Source: Pseudomonadota bacterium (GTDB lineage: Bacteria > Pseudomonadota > Gammaproteobacteria > Xanthomonadales > Rhodanobacteraceae). From it: a stretch of DNA of 64,000 nucleotides. The stretch spans positions 62,001 to 126,000 of the forward strand of contig JAJYPJ010000001.1 in NCBI GenBank assembly GCA_021795435.1, given 5' to 3'. Below the pieces are notes generated by a model. That model saw only the letters and a list, made by a program, of their open reading frames with translations. It made no database searches and was not told where the DNA came from. The first letter of the stretch is position 1; each line of letters starts with the position of its first letter. Shown one piece after another: positions 29,889 through 38,218 of this stretch. Made by a program: the position numbers and the translations under genes.

Positions 29889-30183
29889 ATTGTCGTGAGT
29901 GTCGTGCGTTTCTGTGCTGGAGCGATGGTCGAAGGATGGTGTTCGTGAAGGCCGTCCATGCCCGGCGAACCACCGCTGGGCACTCTAGGGAACCGCATGG
30001 ACCTCGCGCTGGCGCGCTTTGCGAAATCGACGGGTTCAGGAATTGCCGCCGGTGGGACCAAGGGGGGTTATTTCGCTGGCCGCAACATCCCTGCAGCGGG
30101 ACATGCATGTGTTCTGCGGGCCGCCCCCGGGGGGCATGGGCTGTGGATCCGGTTCCAAGGGAAGGCGCCATTACACTGTGGGC

Positions 30184-31152
30184 ATGAGTGAACGTGACGT
30201 ACTGATGCGCCTCGCCGCCGGCGAGACTTGCTCCGGCGCCGTGCTGGCTCGGGAACTGGGCGTCAGCCGGGCGGCGGTCTGGAAGCAGATCCAGGCGCTG
30301 CGTGCGGAGGGTGTGCCGATCGAGGCCCATGCGGGGGCCGGCTACCGATTGGCCCACCCGGTCAAGCTGCTCGATCTCGCCGCGCTGCGTGGCGTACTGA
30401 CTCCGGCAGTGGCGTCCTGTTGGCCGCACATCGAGGTGCATTGGCAGTTGGATTCGACCTCGAGCGAGTTGCAGCGGCGCGAGCCCCAATTGCCGTCCGG
30501 GAGCGTCATCCTGGCCGAGCGGCAGACCGCTGGGCGCGGGCGGCGTGGCCGGAAGTGGTTGGCACCGCCCGCGATGGGCCTGACGTTTTCGTTGCTCTGG
30601 CGTTTTCAGAAGGGTTTCGCGGCCTTGGCGGGATTATCCCTCGTCGTGGGCATTGCCCTGGCCGAGACCCTGCATGCCATGGGCGCGCATGCTGTCGCCT
30701 TGAAGTGGCCCAATGACGTGCAACATGATGGCCGCAAGCTGGCCGGCATTCTGGTGGAGCTTGGTGGCGACTTCCTCGGGCCCTGCTTTGCTGTTATCGG
30801 CATGGGCCTCAACCTGTGGTTGCCGCAGGAGGTGCGAGTCCAGGCGGGCCAGCCGGTCGCCGATATGGTCGACGCCTGCGACGGAACGGTCCCTGATCGC
30901 AACCAGCTGGTCGGCGCGTTGCTCGCCGCGTTGGCTGAGGCGCTGGACCTCTTTGCTCGCGAGGGGTTTTCCCCTTTCCAGGCGCGCTATGCCGAACTCG
31001 ATGCGCTTGTCGGACGGGAGCTGACCGTGCAGAAGGACAGTGAGTCGTTCCGGGTGTTGGCATGTGGTGTCGATTCGCGTGGGGCATTGCGTGTGCGGCG
31101 TGGCAAGGATGCGCTGGTGCTCGACAGCGCCGAAGTGTCGGTGCGCCCATGA
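30184..31152 (+). CDS. birA: Bifunctional biotin-[acetyl-CoA carboxylase] ligase and biotin operon repressor
   Basis: A 322-residue BirA. Residues 1-60 form a winged helix (SGAVLARELGVSRAAVWKQI), so it can act as a biotin-dependent repressor. The catalytic domain shows the biotinyl-AMP loop QTAGRGRRGRKW, KWPNDVQHDGRKLAGILVE, and a C-terminal SH3-like part. It attaches biotin to the carboxyl carrier protein of acetyl-CoA carboxylase. The ATG at 30184 is preceded only by non-conserved codons. Its stop overlaps the coaX start as ATGA, so the two are co-translated. Confidence 0.95.
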   Translation: MSERDVLMRLAAGETCSGAVLARELGVSRAAVWKQIQALRAEGVPIEAHAGAGYRLAHPVKLLDLAALRGVLTPAVASCWPHIEVHWQLDSTSSELQRREPQLPSGSVILAERQTAGRGRRGRKWLAPPAMGLTFSLLWRFQKGFAALAGLSLVVGIALAETLHAMGAHAVALKWPNDVQHDGRKLAGILVELGGDFLGPCFAVIGMGLNLWLPQEVRVQAGQPVADMVDACDGTVPDRNQLVGALLAALAEALDLFAREGFSPFQARYAELDALVGRELTVQKDSESFRVLACGVDSRGALRVRRGKDALVLDSAEVSVRP

Positions 31153-31904
31153 GGCTTCTGGTTGATCTCGGCAACACGCGTCTGAAATGGATGTTGGCGG
31201 AGGGGACCGAGGTGCGTGGCCGATCCGTTTCCCTGGCTTGGGATGAGGCGGACTTCGAGGCACGGCTGGAGGCGTTGCTGGCCGTGGTGCCCGCCGTCGA
31301 ATCGATCTGGATCGCCAGTGTCGCCGGGCTGGCGCGAGAAGCTCGGGTTCGCGAGGCGCTGCACGGGCGGTTCGGGATCGAACCGCAGACGGCGGTCGCC
31401 GCGTCCGAGCTGTGTGGCATCCGGCTTGCCTACCGCGACCCATTGCGCATGGGCATCGACCGCGTAATGGCGCTGGTGGCGGTGCAGGCTGCCGGCCATG
31501 CACCCTGTGTTTTGGCGAGCCTGGGAACCGCGTTGACCCTGGATGCGATGGCAGGCAATGGCGAGCATCTGGGCGGGTTGATCGTTGCAGGTCCGGACTT
31601 GATGCAAAAGGCGCTGGTTGAGGCGGCTGGCCGCGTGACGATTCGGCGAGAAGGTCAGGTTGGCTGGTTTGCCGACAATACCGAGGATGCGATGGCGGGC
31701 GGTTCCTGGTGGGCGGCTGCAGCCCTTGTCGAGCGCTTTTACGACGAGTCAGCGAAGGCCTTGGGGCTGGCGCCACGGTTAATCCTGACCGGTGGCGCCG
31801 CGCCGCGGTTGCAGCCGCTGCTCCGCATTGCGGCCATTGAACAGCCTGATGCCGTCTTGCGCGGGCTGGCCCTGTGCGCCCAACACGCTGCCGATGAGGC
31901 CTGA
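31149..31904 (+). CDS. coaX: Type III pantothenate kinase
   Basis: A 251-residue ASKHA-fold kinase for the first step of coenzyme A synthesis. It begins RLLVDLGNTRLKWML, with the phosphate-binding Asp in DLGNT, continues with PLRMGIDRVMALV (the conserved G-x-D-R that holds pantothenate) and SLGTALTLDAM, and ends with LILTGGAAPRL. Type III kinases are not feedback-inhibited by CoA and need a monovalent cation. The birA-coaX order with an ATGA overlap is common in this bacterial group. A SPOR-domain gene follows. Confidence 0.93.
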   Translation: MRLLVDLGNTRLKWMLAEGTEVRGRSVSLAWDEADFEARLEALLAVVPAVESIWIASVAGLAREARVREALHGRFGIEPQTAVAASELCGIRLAYRDPLRMGIDRVMALVAVQAAGHAPCVLASLGTALTLDAMAGNGEHLGGLIVAGPDLMQKALVEAAGRVTIRREGQVGWFADNTEDAMAGGSWWAAAALVERFYDESAKALGLAPRLILTGGAAPRLQPLLRIAAIEQPDAVLRGLALCAQHAADEA

Positions 31905-32241
31905 GGGTCATCGATGGCTGCGGGCCCTCGCGCCAGGGCTCGATGGACAGTTCGGTCGGTGGCGCCCCACGCGCGGATGCTGGAATCCTGTGCGGGGCGC
32001 GGCTGCGGCGTGCCTTCGATCCGTCGACATGCACCGGGTTGTGGACTGACGGAACAGCCCGCCTCGGGGTATTCGACCCCGATCAAGTGCCGGCGCGACC
32101 GGCATTCGGTGCGGTTGGAAGATGACCGATCGGGCGCTTCAGCCCGGGAAGCGAAGGCCAGGGGGGACTGCGCGCCCGCTGGCACCGAATGCGCCGGGTG
32201 AGGGCTGGTCTGGGGCCTCCGGCCGACTTGGATAGAATGCA
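31905..32241 (+). other. Non-coding spacer between coaX and the SPOR gene
   Basis: About 340 bases. No gene or RNA is evident; short frames are not supported. A -10-like TAGAAT lies just before the GTG start of the next gene, at about 32233. Confidence 0.35.
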
Positions 32242-32898
32242 GTGGTGACCGGCCTGCGCCTGACCGTCGTGATCTTGTTCGTGGCCAACGTTGCGGCGGC
32301 TGCGCTGATCGTCCTGCGCACGCATGTTCCACAGCCGCCATTGGCGGTTCGCGTGCCGGGTGTTCCCGCCTTGCACCTCCTGCATGAGGTACCCGACCTG
32401 CGCGAGTCTTCTCCAAGGCCGCGGCTGTCGGCACCGAAGGCCGCCATGCGTTGCTTGAAGCTAGGTCCTTTCACGACGCAGGCGGAAATGCGGCTGGCAT
32501 TCGCGGCGCTTGGCCCGCACGTGGGACAAATCCAGTACACCGTCGCCGATTCGGCCGTGTCGCGCGGCTGGTGGGTGTATTTGAGCGCATCCGATCGCGC
32601 GGAGGCGTTGTCGAAGGCACGGGAACTGTCCGCGCGCGGAGTGCGCGATTACTACGTGATCACGGCGGGGGAGCGGCAGAACAGCATCTCGCTGGGGCTT
32701 TTCCAGGATCCTGCCAATGCGCGAAGGAGGCTGACGCAGATCCGCGCGCTGGGCTTTGCCGCGCAGTTGCGCCAGCGCGTCGAGCAGGTGCCGCAGTACT
32801 ACATCGAATTCGCGCTGCCGCCGCAGCCCGGATTCACCTGGCAGCGCTACGTTGCCCATCCTGATATTTTGGTTGCGCGGACCCTCGCTTGCGGGTGA
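32242..32898 (+). CDS. SPOR-domain membrane protein
   Basis: A 218-residue protein with one N-terminal membrane helix (LTVVILFVANVAAAALIVL, about 6-24), a proline-rich linker and a C-terminal domain that looks like a SPOR repeat (VISAGE-like VITAGERQNSISLGLFQDP followed by ARRRLTQIRALGFAAQL). SPOR domains bind denuded peptidoglycan at division sites, so a role in cell envelope or division is inferred. The start is GTG; two adjacent GTG codons (32242, 32245) are possible. It lies next to a tRNA gene on the same strand. Confidence 0.75.
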   Translation: MVTGLRLTVVILFVANVAAAALIVLRTHVPQPPLAVRVPGVPALHLLHEVPDLRESSPRPRLSAPKAAMRCLKLGPFTTQAEMRLAFAALGPHVGQIQYTVADSAVSRGWWVYLSASDRAEALSKARELSARGVRDYYVITAGERQNSISLGLFQDPANARRRLTQIRALGFAAQLRQRVEQVPQYYIEFALPPQPGFTWQRYVAHPDILVARTLACG

Positions 32899-32939
32899 GT
32901 GGCTTCCGCTTCTGGCTGGCGAGCGTGATGAACGCGTCG

Positions 32940-32953
32940 GGCTCGTTACAATG
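32940..32953 (+). promoter_or_regulatory. Putative tRNA promoter -10 region (TACAAT)
   Basis: The same 14-mer as at 4042-4055, with TACAAT at 32947-32952 and the tRNA starting nine bases after the hexamer. The position fits a promoter directly in front of the mature tRNA 5' end. The -35 side is poor. Confidence 0.45.
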
Positions 32954-32961
32954 CACGGCAT

Positions 32962-33037
32962 GCCGGCATAGCTCAGTTGGTAGAGCAACCGCCTTGTAAG
33001 CGGTAGGTCGCGTGTTCGAGTCACGCTGCCGGCACCA
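32962..33037 (+). tRNA. tRNA-Thr (anticodon TGT)
   Basis: A 76-base cloverleaf folds fully. The acceptor arms are GCCGGCA and TGCCGGC, the anticodon stem is ACCGC/GCGGT around loop CTTGTAA, giving anticodon TGT (threonine, ACA codons), and the T arm is GCGTG-TTCGAGT-CACGC. The 3' CCA is encoded. It is a single gene with no neighbouring tRNA. No integrase or att-like repeat is seen beside it. Confidence 0.97.
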
Positions 33038-33165
33038 AAGACGGCCGATTGCCCACGAGAAGGGACAACTCGTCGTGTGACGGCAGGGCCTGCCTTCAGC
33101 AGAAGCATCGCGCATCGCTGCGGCGAGCCGGGGGACTGCTAATCCTGATCGCGGGTCGGCGGCGG

Positions 33166-33429
33166 CTACTTGAGATAGCTGCGCAGAACGGCCATCACGG
33201 GGGCAATTTCACTCTCTCGTTGACCGTCGAGGTCAATGTGCGCGCGAATGTGGCCTTCGAGCACCTCGAGCATGAGACCGTTGATGGCACCTCGCACCGC
33301 GGCGAGCTGTTGAAGGACGTCGCCGCATTCCGGCGAGCCGGCACCCAACGTGCGCTCAAGGGAAGCGATCTGGCCACCAATGCGTCGGACCCGTGCGAGC
33401 AGCTTTTTGTCCTGGGCGACATGCGACAT
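33166..33429 (-). CDS. dmeR: RcnR/DmeR-type metal-sensing repressor (CsoR/RcnR family)
   Basis: An 87-residue all-helical DNA-binding repressor of the CsoR/RcnR/FrmR family. The metal ligand pattern is H3, C35, H60 and H64, the set found in nickel/cobalt sensors such as RcnR and DmeR; FrmR-type formaldehyde sensors instead have P2 and C35 with a different set. The core VRRIGGQIASLERTL is family typical. It is divergent from a CDF metal exporter gene with a shared palindromic operator, so it should repress both until nickel or cobalt binds. The ATG at 33429 is used because it puts the histidine at position 3, as required for the sensor. Confidence 0.85.
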   Translation of the reverse strand: MSHVAQDKKLLARVRRIGGQIASLERTLGAGSPECGDVLQQLAAVRGAINGLMLEVLEGHIRAHIDLDGQRESEIAPVMAVLRSYLK

Positions 33430-33444
33430 GGGAGAGCCTTTGTA

Positions 33445-33463
33445 TATACTGGCCCCCAGTATA
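33445..33463. promoter_or_regulatory. Palindromic operator between dmeR and dmeF
   Basis: A perfect inverted repeat: TATACTGG, CCC, CCAGTATA. The form TACT, a G/C tract, AGTA is the RcnR/DmeR-type operator layout. Each arm also contains TATACT, a good -10 hexamer in each direction, so repressor binding would block both promoters. It sits 15 bases before dmeR and 19 before dmeF. Confidence 0.8.
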
Positions 33464-33482
33464 CGATCTGCCGAGGACATCC

Positions 33483-34418
33483 GTGGCCGTGACGACGTCA
33501 TCCACTGCGGGGCATAGCCACGCTTTCCACGCAGGCAACGCGAGAGGAGAGCAGCGCACGCGCATCGTCGTCGCGATCACGGCGATCATGATGGTGGTCG
33601 AGATCGTCGGCGGCTATGCCCTCAATTCGATGGCGCTGCTGGCCGACGGCTGGCACATGAGTTCGCACGCCCTGGCGATGGGATTGTCCCTGCTGGCCTA
33701 TGTGGCAGCGCGGCGCTACGCGACCGATCCGCGTTTGGCCTTTGGAACGTGGAAGATCGAGATACTGGGTGGCTTCAGTAGTGCCATCCTTCTGGCGGTG
33801 GTCGCCGCGCTCATGCTGTTCCAGTCGCTTGAACGACTGTTGGCGCCCTCCCCAATCCATTACAGCGAAGCCATACCGATCGCGGTCTTGGGGCTTGTCG
33901 TCAACGCGGTCTGTGCGTGGCTGCTGCGTGATGGCGATCATCACCACGCGCATGGGCATGCACACGGCGATGCGCACCATCATCACGATGTGAACCTGCG
34001 GTCGGCTTATATCCATGTCATTGCGGACGCCGCGACCTCCGTGCTTGCGATTGGCGCACTGCTGGGTGGGAAATATCTCGGCGCCCATTGGCTGGATCCT
34101 GCGATGGGGATTCTCGGGGCGATCCTCGTTGCCCGTTGGTCATTCGCGCTGATGCGTGAATCCGGCCGCATCCTGCTCGATGCGGAAATGGATGCGCCCG
34201 TCGTGCAGGAAATTCGCGACGTCGTCCACGAGTCCTTGCCGGACGCGCAGATCACCGACCTTCATGTCTGGCGCGTGGCGCACGACGGCTACGCATGCAT
34301 ACTGGGTCTTGCAGTTACCGAAGATCTATCACCGGATGATGTGCGTCGGCATCTTTCGGTCCACGAGGAACTCGTTCATGTGACCGTTGAGGTGACGTCG
34401 ACGGGCAAGGGGGGATGA
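33483..34418 (+). CDS. dmeF: Cation diffusion facilitator metal exporter (DmeF-like)
   Basis: A 311-residue CDF transporter with six hydrophobic segments. The first helices contain the metal site LNSMALLADGWHMSSHALAM (the D-x-x-H arrangement), and the fifth has VIADAATSVLAIGALLGG with the second metal pair. Between helices 4 and 5 is a His-rich loop (DGDHHHAHGHAHGDAHHHH) that typically gathers metal ions. The C-terminal cytoplasmic domain contains ITDLHVWRV. DmeF proteins export cobalt and nickel by proton antiport; the divergent RcnR-like sensor supports that choice over zinc. The start is GTG (33483, or 33489), each without a strong ribosome binding site. Confidence 0.88.
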   Translation: MAVTTSSTAGHSHAFHAGNARGEQRTRIVVAITAIMMVVEIVGGYALNSMALLADGWHMSSHALAMGLSLLAYVAARRYATDPRLAFGTWKIEILGGFSSAILLAVVAALMLFQSLERLLAPSPIHYSEAIPIAVLGLVVNAVCAWLLRDGDHHHAHGHAHGDAHHHHDVNLRSAYIHVIADAATSVLAIGALLGGKYLGAHWLDPAMGILGAILVARWSFALMRESGRILLDAEMDAPVVQEIRDVVHESLPDAQITDLHVWRVAHDGYACILGLAVTEDLSPDDVRRHLSVHEELVHVTVEVTSTGKGG

Positions 34419-34755
34419 GGGGATCGCTCCAGCAACGGCCCGATCCCATGGCTGGGACCTTTCCTGACCTGACGCGAATCGACTCGATGATGAAGCGGGG
34501 CATCGTCGAAATCGAGATCGTTCGCGGTCTGCACGCATCGATGGAACGGTCCGAAGCCGACAGCGGCGAATTCGCGACAGCGCGCGGCGCCGCCGACGTG
34601 GACAGCTGTCCATGCGGCGGCGTGCAGGGACCCGATCGATGGATGGATCGGACGGGGCCGGACCTGTCCGAAGCGGGCGTCCTGTTGGTGGTGGGGCCGC
34701 GAATGGGCCATCATGCAAGAAACGACCGTGAGCGTGGGCAGGGCTGCGATGGCTT
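34419..34755 (+). other. Non-coding region, one weak open frame
   Basis: About 340 bases. An open frame of 114 codons fills most of it but has no recognisable product and no good start context. I see no RNA or repeat. Confidence 0.35.
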
Positions 34756-35118
34756 TTGATTCCAATGCCGACGACCAGATGGGCCCATTTGATGGTTCAT
34801 GACGATGGCAAGGACTACGAGGCGCGTTTGGCGGCGCTGGCGACCGAGTTTGCGCGGACACTGCCGGACAAGCGCGCCGCCTTGGCGGCCGAATGGAACG
34901 ACTGGCGTGCGGGCGATCCAGAGGCTCGCGCGCGGCTGCAGGCGGTGGTGCATCGGCTGGGCGGAGCCGCGGATAATTATGGCTATGTGGCGGTCGGGGA
35001 AGCGGCGCGGCGCCTGGATGCGCTGTTGATTCCGCGACTGGGTGCGCTGCCGGACGCGGTCGAACCGGCCTTGGCCGCACTTCTGCATGCGTTCGGGCTG
35101 CCGCCCGAACCCATCTGA
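34756..35118 (+). CDS. Stand-alone histidine phosphotransfer (Hpt) domain protein
   Basis: A small helical protein with the Hpt signature HRLGGAADNYGY, in which H66 (counted from the TTG start) is the likely phosphorylated residue and the following glycines are conserved. Stand-alone Hpt proteins relay phosphate between hybrid kinases and response regulators; no kinase lies nearby. The start is unclear: TTG 34756, ATG 34765 or ATG 34792 (MVHDDGKDY), of which the last best fits the domain boundary. Followed by the arginase gene after 35 bases, so the two may be co-transcribed without functional connection. Confidence 0.7.
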   Translation: MIPMPTTRWAHLMVHDDGKDYEARLAALATEFARTLPDKRAALAAEWNDWRAGDPEARARLQAVVHRLGGAADNYGYVAVGEAARRLDALLIPRLGALPDAVEPALAALLHAFGLPPEPI

Positions 35119-35153
35119 ACGCGAGTCACGCAGCATTTTGCAGAGGAGTTCAT

Positions 35154-36104
35154 TTGACGATGCAGTCCCGAAGAGACCGCGGCGACCTTTCTTTGCCGCA
35201 CATCAGCCTGATTGGCGCGCCGACTGACATCGGGGCAGGCCACCGCGGCGCGTCGATGGGACCGGAGGCCTTGCGCGTCGCGGGTTTGGCCGAGGCGCTT
35301 CGCGCGCGCGGCCTGGAGGTGGCCGATCGCGGCAACCTGGCCGGCCCGGTGAATCCCTGGTTGCCGCCCGAGGACGGTTACCGTCACTTGGCGCAGGTGG
35401 AGGCCTGGAACCGCAGCGTTGCCGATGCGGTCGACGCCGAGCTTGCGCAGGGCCGGTTGCCGGTCCTGCTCGGGGGCGACCACAGCCTGGCGATCGGTTC
35501 GATTGGCGCGGTGGCGCGCCATTGCCGTCGGCACCACCACCGGCTGGTCGTCCTCTGGCTCGATGCCCATGCGGATTTCAATACCCATCGCATTACGCCC
35601 TCAGGGAACATCCACGGCATGCCCGTGGCCTGCCTGTGCGGCCAGGGCCCGCACGAGCTGACCACGCTCACCGGCGCTTCGCCAGCCCTGCACGCCGAGG
35701 AGATCCGCCAGATCGGCATCCGTTCGGTCGATCCTGGCGAACGTCGGCTTGTCCATGAGGCGGGTCTGGCGATTTACGACATGCGATACGTGGATGAGGT
35801 CGGGATGAGGCGGGTCATGGAGGAGGCGCTGAGCGGCGTGGATGCCGCGACCCATCTCCATGTCAGCTTTGACGTCGATTTTCTCGATCCAGGGATCGCC
35901 CCGGGCGTTGGCACCACGGTCCAGGGGGGACCCAATTACCGGGAAGCCCAACTGGTGATGGAGATGATCGCCGATAGTGGACGCTTGTCTTCGCTCGACA
36001 TCATGGAGCTCAACCCGGCATTTGATGACCACAATCGCACGGCGCGCCTGGCCGTCGATCTGGTCGAGAGCCTGTTCGGCAAATCCACGCTGATGCGGGG
36101 CTGA
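35154..36104 (+). CDS. rocF: Arginase
   Basis: A 316-residue ureohydrolase that splits arginine to ornithine and urea with a binuclear manganese centre. Metal ligands are visible as H110 in GGDHSLAIG, D137, H139 and D141 in LDAHADFNTH, and D240 and D242 in SFDVDFLDP. The substrate loop HRITPSGNIHGMP follows the second motif as in true arginases rather than agmatinases or formimidoglutamases. A GAGGAG ribosome binding site is five bases before the TTG at 35154 and eleven before the ATG at 35160; both are possible. The neighbouring Hpt gene is probably unrelated in function. Confidence 0.93.
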   Translation: MTMQSRRDRGDLSLPHISLIGAPTDIGAGHRGASMGPEALRVAGLAEALRARGLEVADRGNLAGPVNPWLPPEDGYRHLAQVEAWNRSVADAVDAELAQGRLPVLLGGDHSLAIGSIGAVARHCRRHHHRLVVLWLDAHADFNTHRITPSGNIHGMPVACLCGQGPHELTTLTGASPALHAEEIRQIGIRSVDPGERRLVHEAGLAIYDMRYVDEVGMRRVMEEALSGVDAATHLHVSFDVDFLDPGIAPGVGTTVQGGPNYREAQLVMEMIADSGRLSSLDIMELNPAFDDHNRTARLAVDLVESLFGKSTLMRG

Positions 36105-36143
36105 GTCGCGGCGGGAGGGGCCGGCGCGCGCGGAACCTCAAAA

Positions 36144-36159
36144 TGTGATGCAATTCACG
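36144..36159 (+). promoter_or_regulatory. CRP/Clp-type binding site upstream of the diguanylate cyclase gene
   Basis: TGTGATGCAATTCACG matches the consensus TGTGA-N6-TCACA at nine of ten core positions. In Xanthomonadales the site would be used by Clp, a CRP-like regulator that senses c-di-GMP. It lies about 135 bases before the preferred start of a GGDEF gene, so a feedback loop is possible. Binding is inferred. Confidence 0.6.
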
Positions 36160-36295
36160 TCTCGTGAGCGTAGCCCTCCGCAACGGTAACGAATTGTCTC
36201 GGCATGCCCGTCGGGTGCAGGCCGTGCACGATTCGTGCTTCAAGGAACACGAACGGTCACGCGTCGTGACCGAGCGAGGAAGGGCGGGACGGCCC

Positions 36296-38074
36296 ATGCT
36301 CAAGCACCTGGATACCGTCGCGGAGCGGCCTGGCAGCGCCTTGGATGGCGCGGCGCCGGGTTCGGCGCGCGCGCGGCGCGGCCGGCTGCTCATGGCATGG
36401 GTTCCCTGGCTGGCGGTGACCGCGGTCCTGCTGGCTGCGATTGCGGCTTGGCTCTGGGCGTGGTTGCCGGTGGCTGGCTGGGTGGCGACCGGAGGCGCCG
36501 GGATGGCCTTGCTCGCGACGGTTTATGGCAGTTTGCTCCGCCAGCGACGGCTGCGTCGGGCCGAGGCACTGCTTCAGGCCCTGGCGTCCGAGCTGCGCGA
36601 GCCGGTCAGTTTGCGGGATGCCGAAGGGCGATTCCTGTTTGCATCGCGCCCGGCCGCGGCGCTGCTTGGTGCCGAGCCCGAGGATGTGCTCGGATATACG
36701 GAGGGCGACTTTCTGGACGCCGAGTCCGCGGCGAACCGGGCCGCCGAGACCGCGGCCCTGCTGACGGAGCCCGGACGGCTGACGTTGCGCCGGCGAGGAC
36801 CGGATCCGGAAGGGCGCATGCGGGAGTACCTGGTCAGCAAGCTTGCGCTCGCATTGCCTCGGCGACGACCCTTCGGATTGCTGGAGGTTGGCCGAGAGGT
36901 CGGTGGTGAACGGGCGTGGCGCCAGTTCCAGGAACAGCGCGACAGCGAATGGCGGGCCCTGTTCGAAGATCATCCGTTGCCCGCCTTGGTCATGGCGCAG
37001 GACGGTGCACTCCTGGCGGTCAATGCCGCGGCTGAGCGTTTTTACGGCTATGCAGCCGAGGATCTCCTGGCACTGGGCGCCAACGCCGTTGCCGTCGAAC
37101 CCGGGAACGATCCCGCGCTGAGCCTGCTGCGCGGTCCGTCGCATCGACGTCGAGATGGTCGACTCATGCCGGTCCAGGTCAGTTCCAGTCCGTTGCTGTA
37201 CGCTCGGCGGGACGCGCGCCTGCTGCTCGTGCGGCCTCGCGAAGGCGTCGCGAGCGAGGGTGAACTCTACGAGCGCCGTTATCGCGACCTGATTGACTCG
37301 GGCATTTGGCTGGTGTGGAGCGTCGACCATGAGGGACGCATCCTGCAGGCCAACGGCGCCATGGCGGCGGCTCTGGGTGTCGAGGCCAGCGACCTCGATG
37401 GTCGACTGCTGACGGAGTTCGTGGCGCCCGAGGACCACGATGCAGCGGTGGCCATGCTGGAGCGCAGCACGACGCGGCGGCGCGACACGGGCGTCGTGAC
37501 CTTGCGCGGACGTGGCGGCGAACGCCGTACCTGGCAGTACCACAGCCTCGCCTATCCCGAGGACAAGCCGCCGCAAACCTTGCTTCTGGCCCAGGACATC
37601 ACGTTACGGCAAAGCTACGACCGAAAGCTGCGCGAGCGCGTCCTGATCGATCCACTTACCGGTGTGTACAACCGCCGCTACATCGAAGATTTCGGGCAGC
37701 GCGTTGAAAATGGCCAGCGGTTTGGCTGCATCGTCGTGGATGTGGTGGGGTTCAAGCGCTACAACGACACCTACGGCCATGCTCAGGGGGATGCCATGCT
37801 TCGCAAGCTTGCGCAATTCCTCCGCGTGGCCTGCCGCAGCCAGGATGCCGTGATGCGCCTTGGCGGCGACGAGTTTGTCCTGGTGCTCCCGGATACGAGC
37901 GAAGCCGCATTGCACGATATTGCCCAGCGGCTTGAACAGCGCTCGGAGGTCGAGCTCGGCTTCGCGCTGTCGGCGGGATGGGCGCTTCGCCAAGGCGACG
38001 AGCGTTTCGAAGCCACCATGAAGCGCGCCGATCTCGAGCTGCTGTCCCGCCGGGCCGCCGCGCGCAGTCGTTAG
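36296..38074 (+). CDS. Membrane PAS-GGDEF diguanylate cyclase
   Basis: A 592-residue protein predicted to make c-di-GMP. Two hydrophobic segments (about 33-54 and 60-80) anchor it. PAS-like domains follow at about 93-205, 212-315 and 328-437. The GGDEF domain (445-592) carries GGDEF at 523-527 and the inhibitory RxxD (R514-D517) five residues before it, so product inhibition is expected. The metal loop reads VVDVVGFKRYNDTYGH: the first aspartate (D482) is kept, but the second, usually D in DxDxFK, is V. The frame is open from a GTG at 36164; the ATG at 36296 is preferred because the earlier codons overlap the Clp site and show no family match. Confidence 0.85.
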   Translation: MLKHLDTVAERPGSALDGAAPGSARARRGRLLMAWVPWLAVTAVLLAAIAAWLWAWLPVAGWVATGGAGMALLATVYGSLLRQRRLRRAEALLQALASELREPVSLRDAEGRFLFASRPAAALLGAEPEDVLGYTEGDFLDAESAANRAAETAALLTEPGRLTLRRRGPDPEGRMREYLVSKLALALPRRRPFGLLEVGREVGGERAWRQFQEQRDSEWRALFEDHPLPALVMAQDGALLAVNAAAERFYGYAAEDLLALGANAVAVEPGNDPALSLLRGPSHRRRDGRLMPVQVSSSPLLYARRDARLLLVRPREGVASEGELYERRYRDLIDSGIWLVWSVDHEGRILQANGAMAAALGVEASDLDGRLLTEFVAPEDHDAAVAMLERSTTRRRDTGVVTLRGRGGERRTWQYHSLAYPEDKPPQTLLLAQDITLRQSYDRKLRERVLIDPLTGVYNRRYIEDFGQRVENGQRFGCIVVDVVGFKRYNDTYGHAQGDAMLRKLAQFLRVACRSQDAVMRLGGDEFVLVLPDTSEAALHDIAQRLEQRSEVELGFALSAGWALRQGDERFEATMKRADLELLSRRAAARSR

Positions 38075-38218
38075 AGGCACCTTCGACCGGATCACGCCCC
38101 CGGCATGGGGTTCTCGGGCGTCGCCTGATCGCGGATTCGGACCGGTCGATTAAACCATTTGGCCTGCAGCCGCATCCAAAGCGGCATGATGGATGGATTG
38201 TCGCCACAACGGATCCGC

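Noticed and set aside
34415..34759. Open frame of 114 codons after dmeF
   Set aside because: No family similarity and poor start context; described as a non-coding gap instead.
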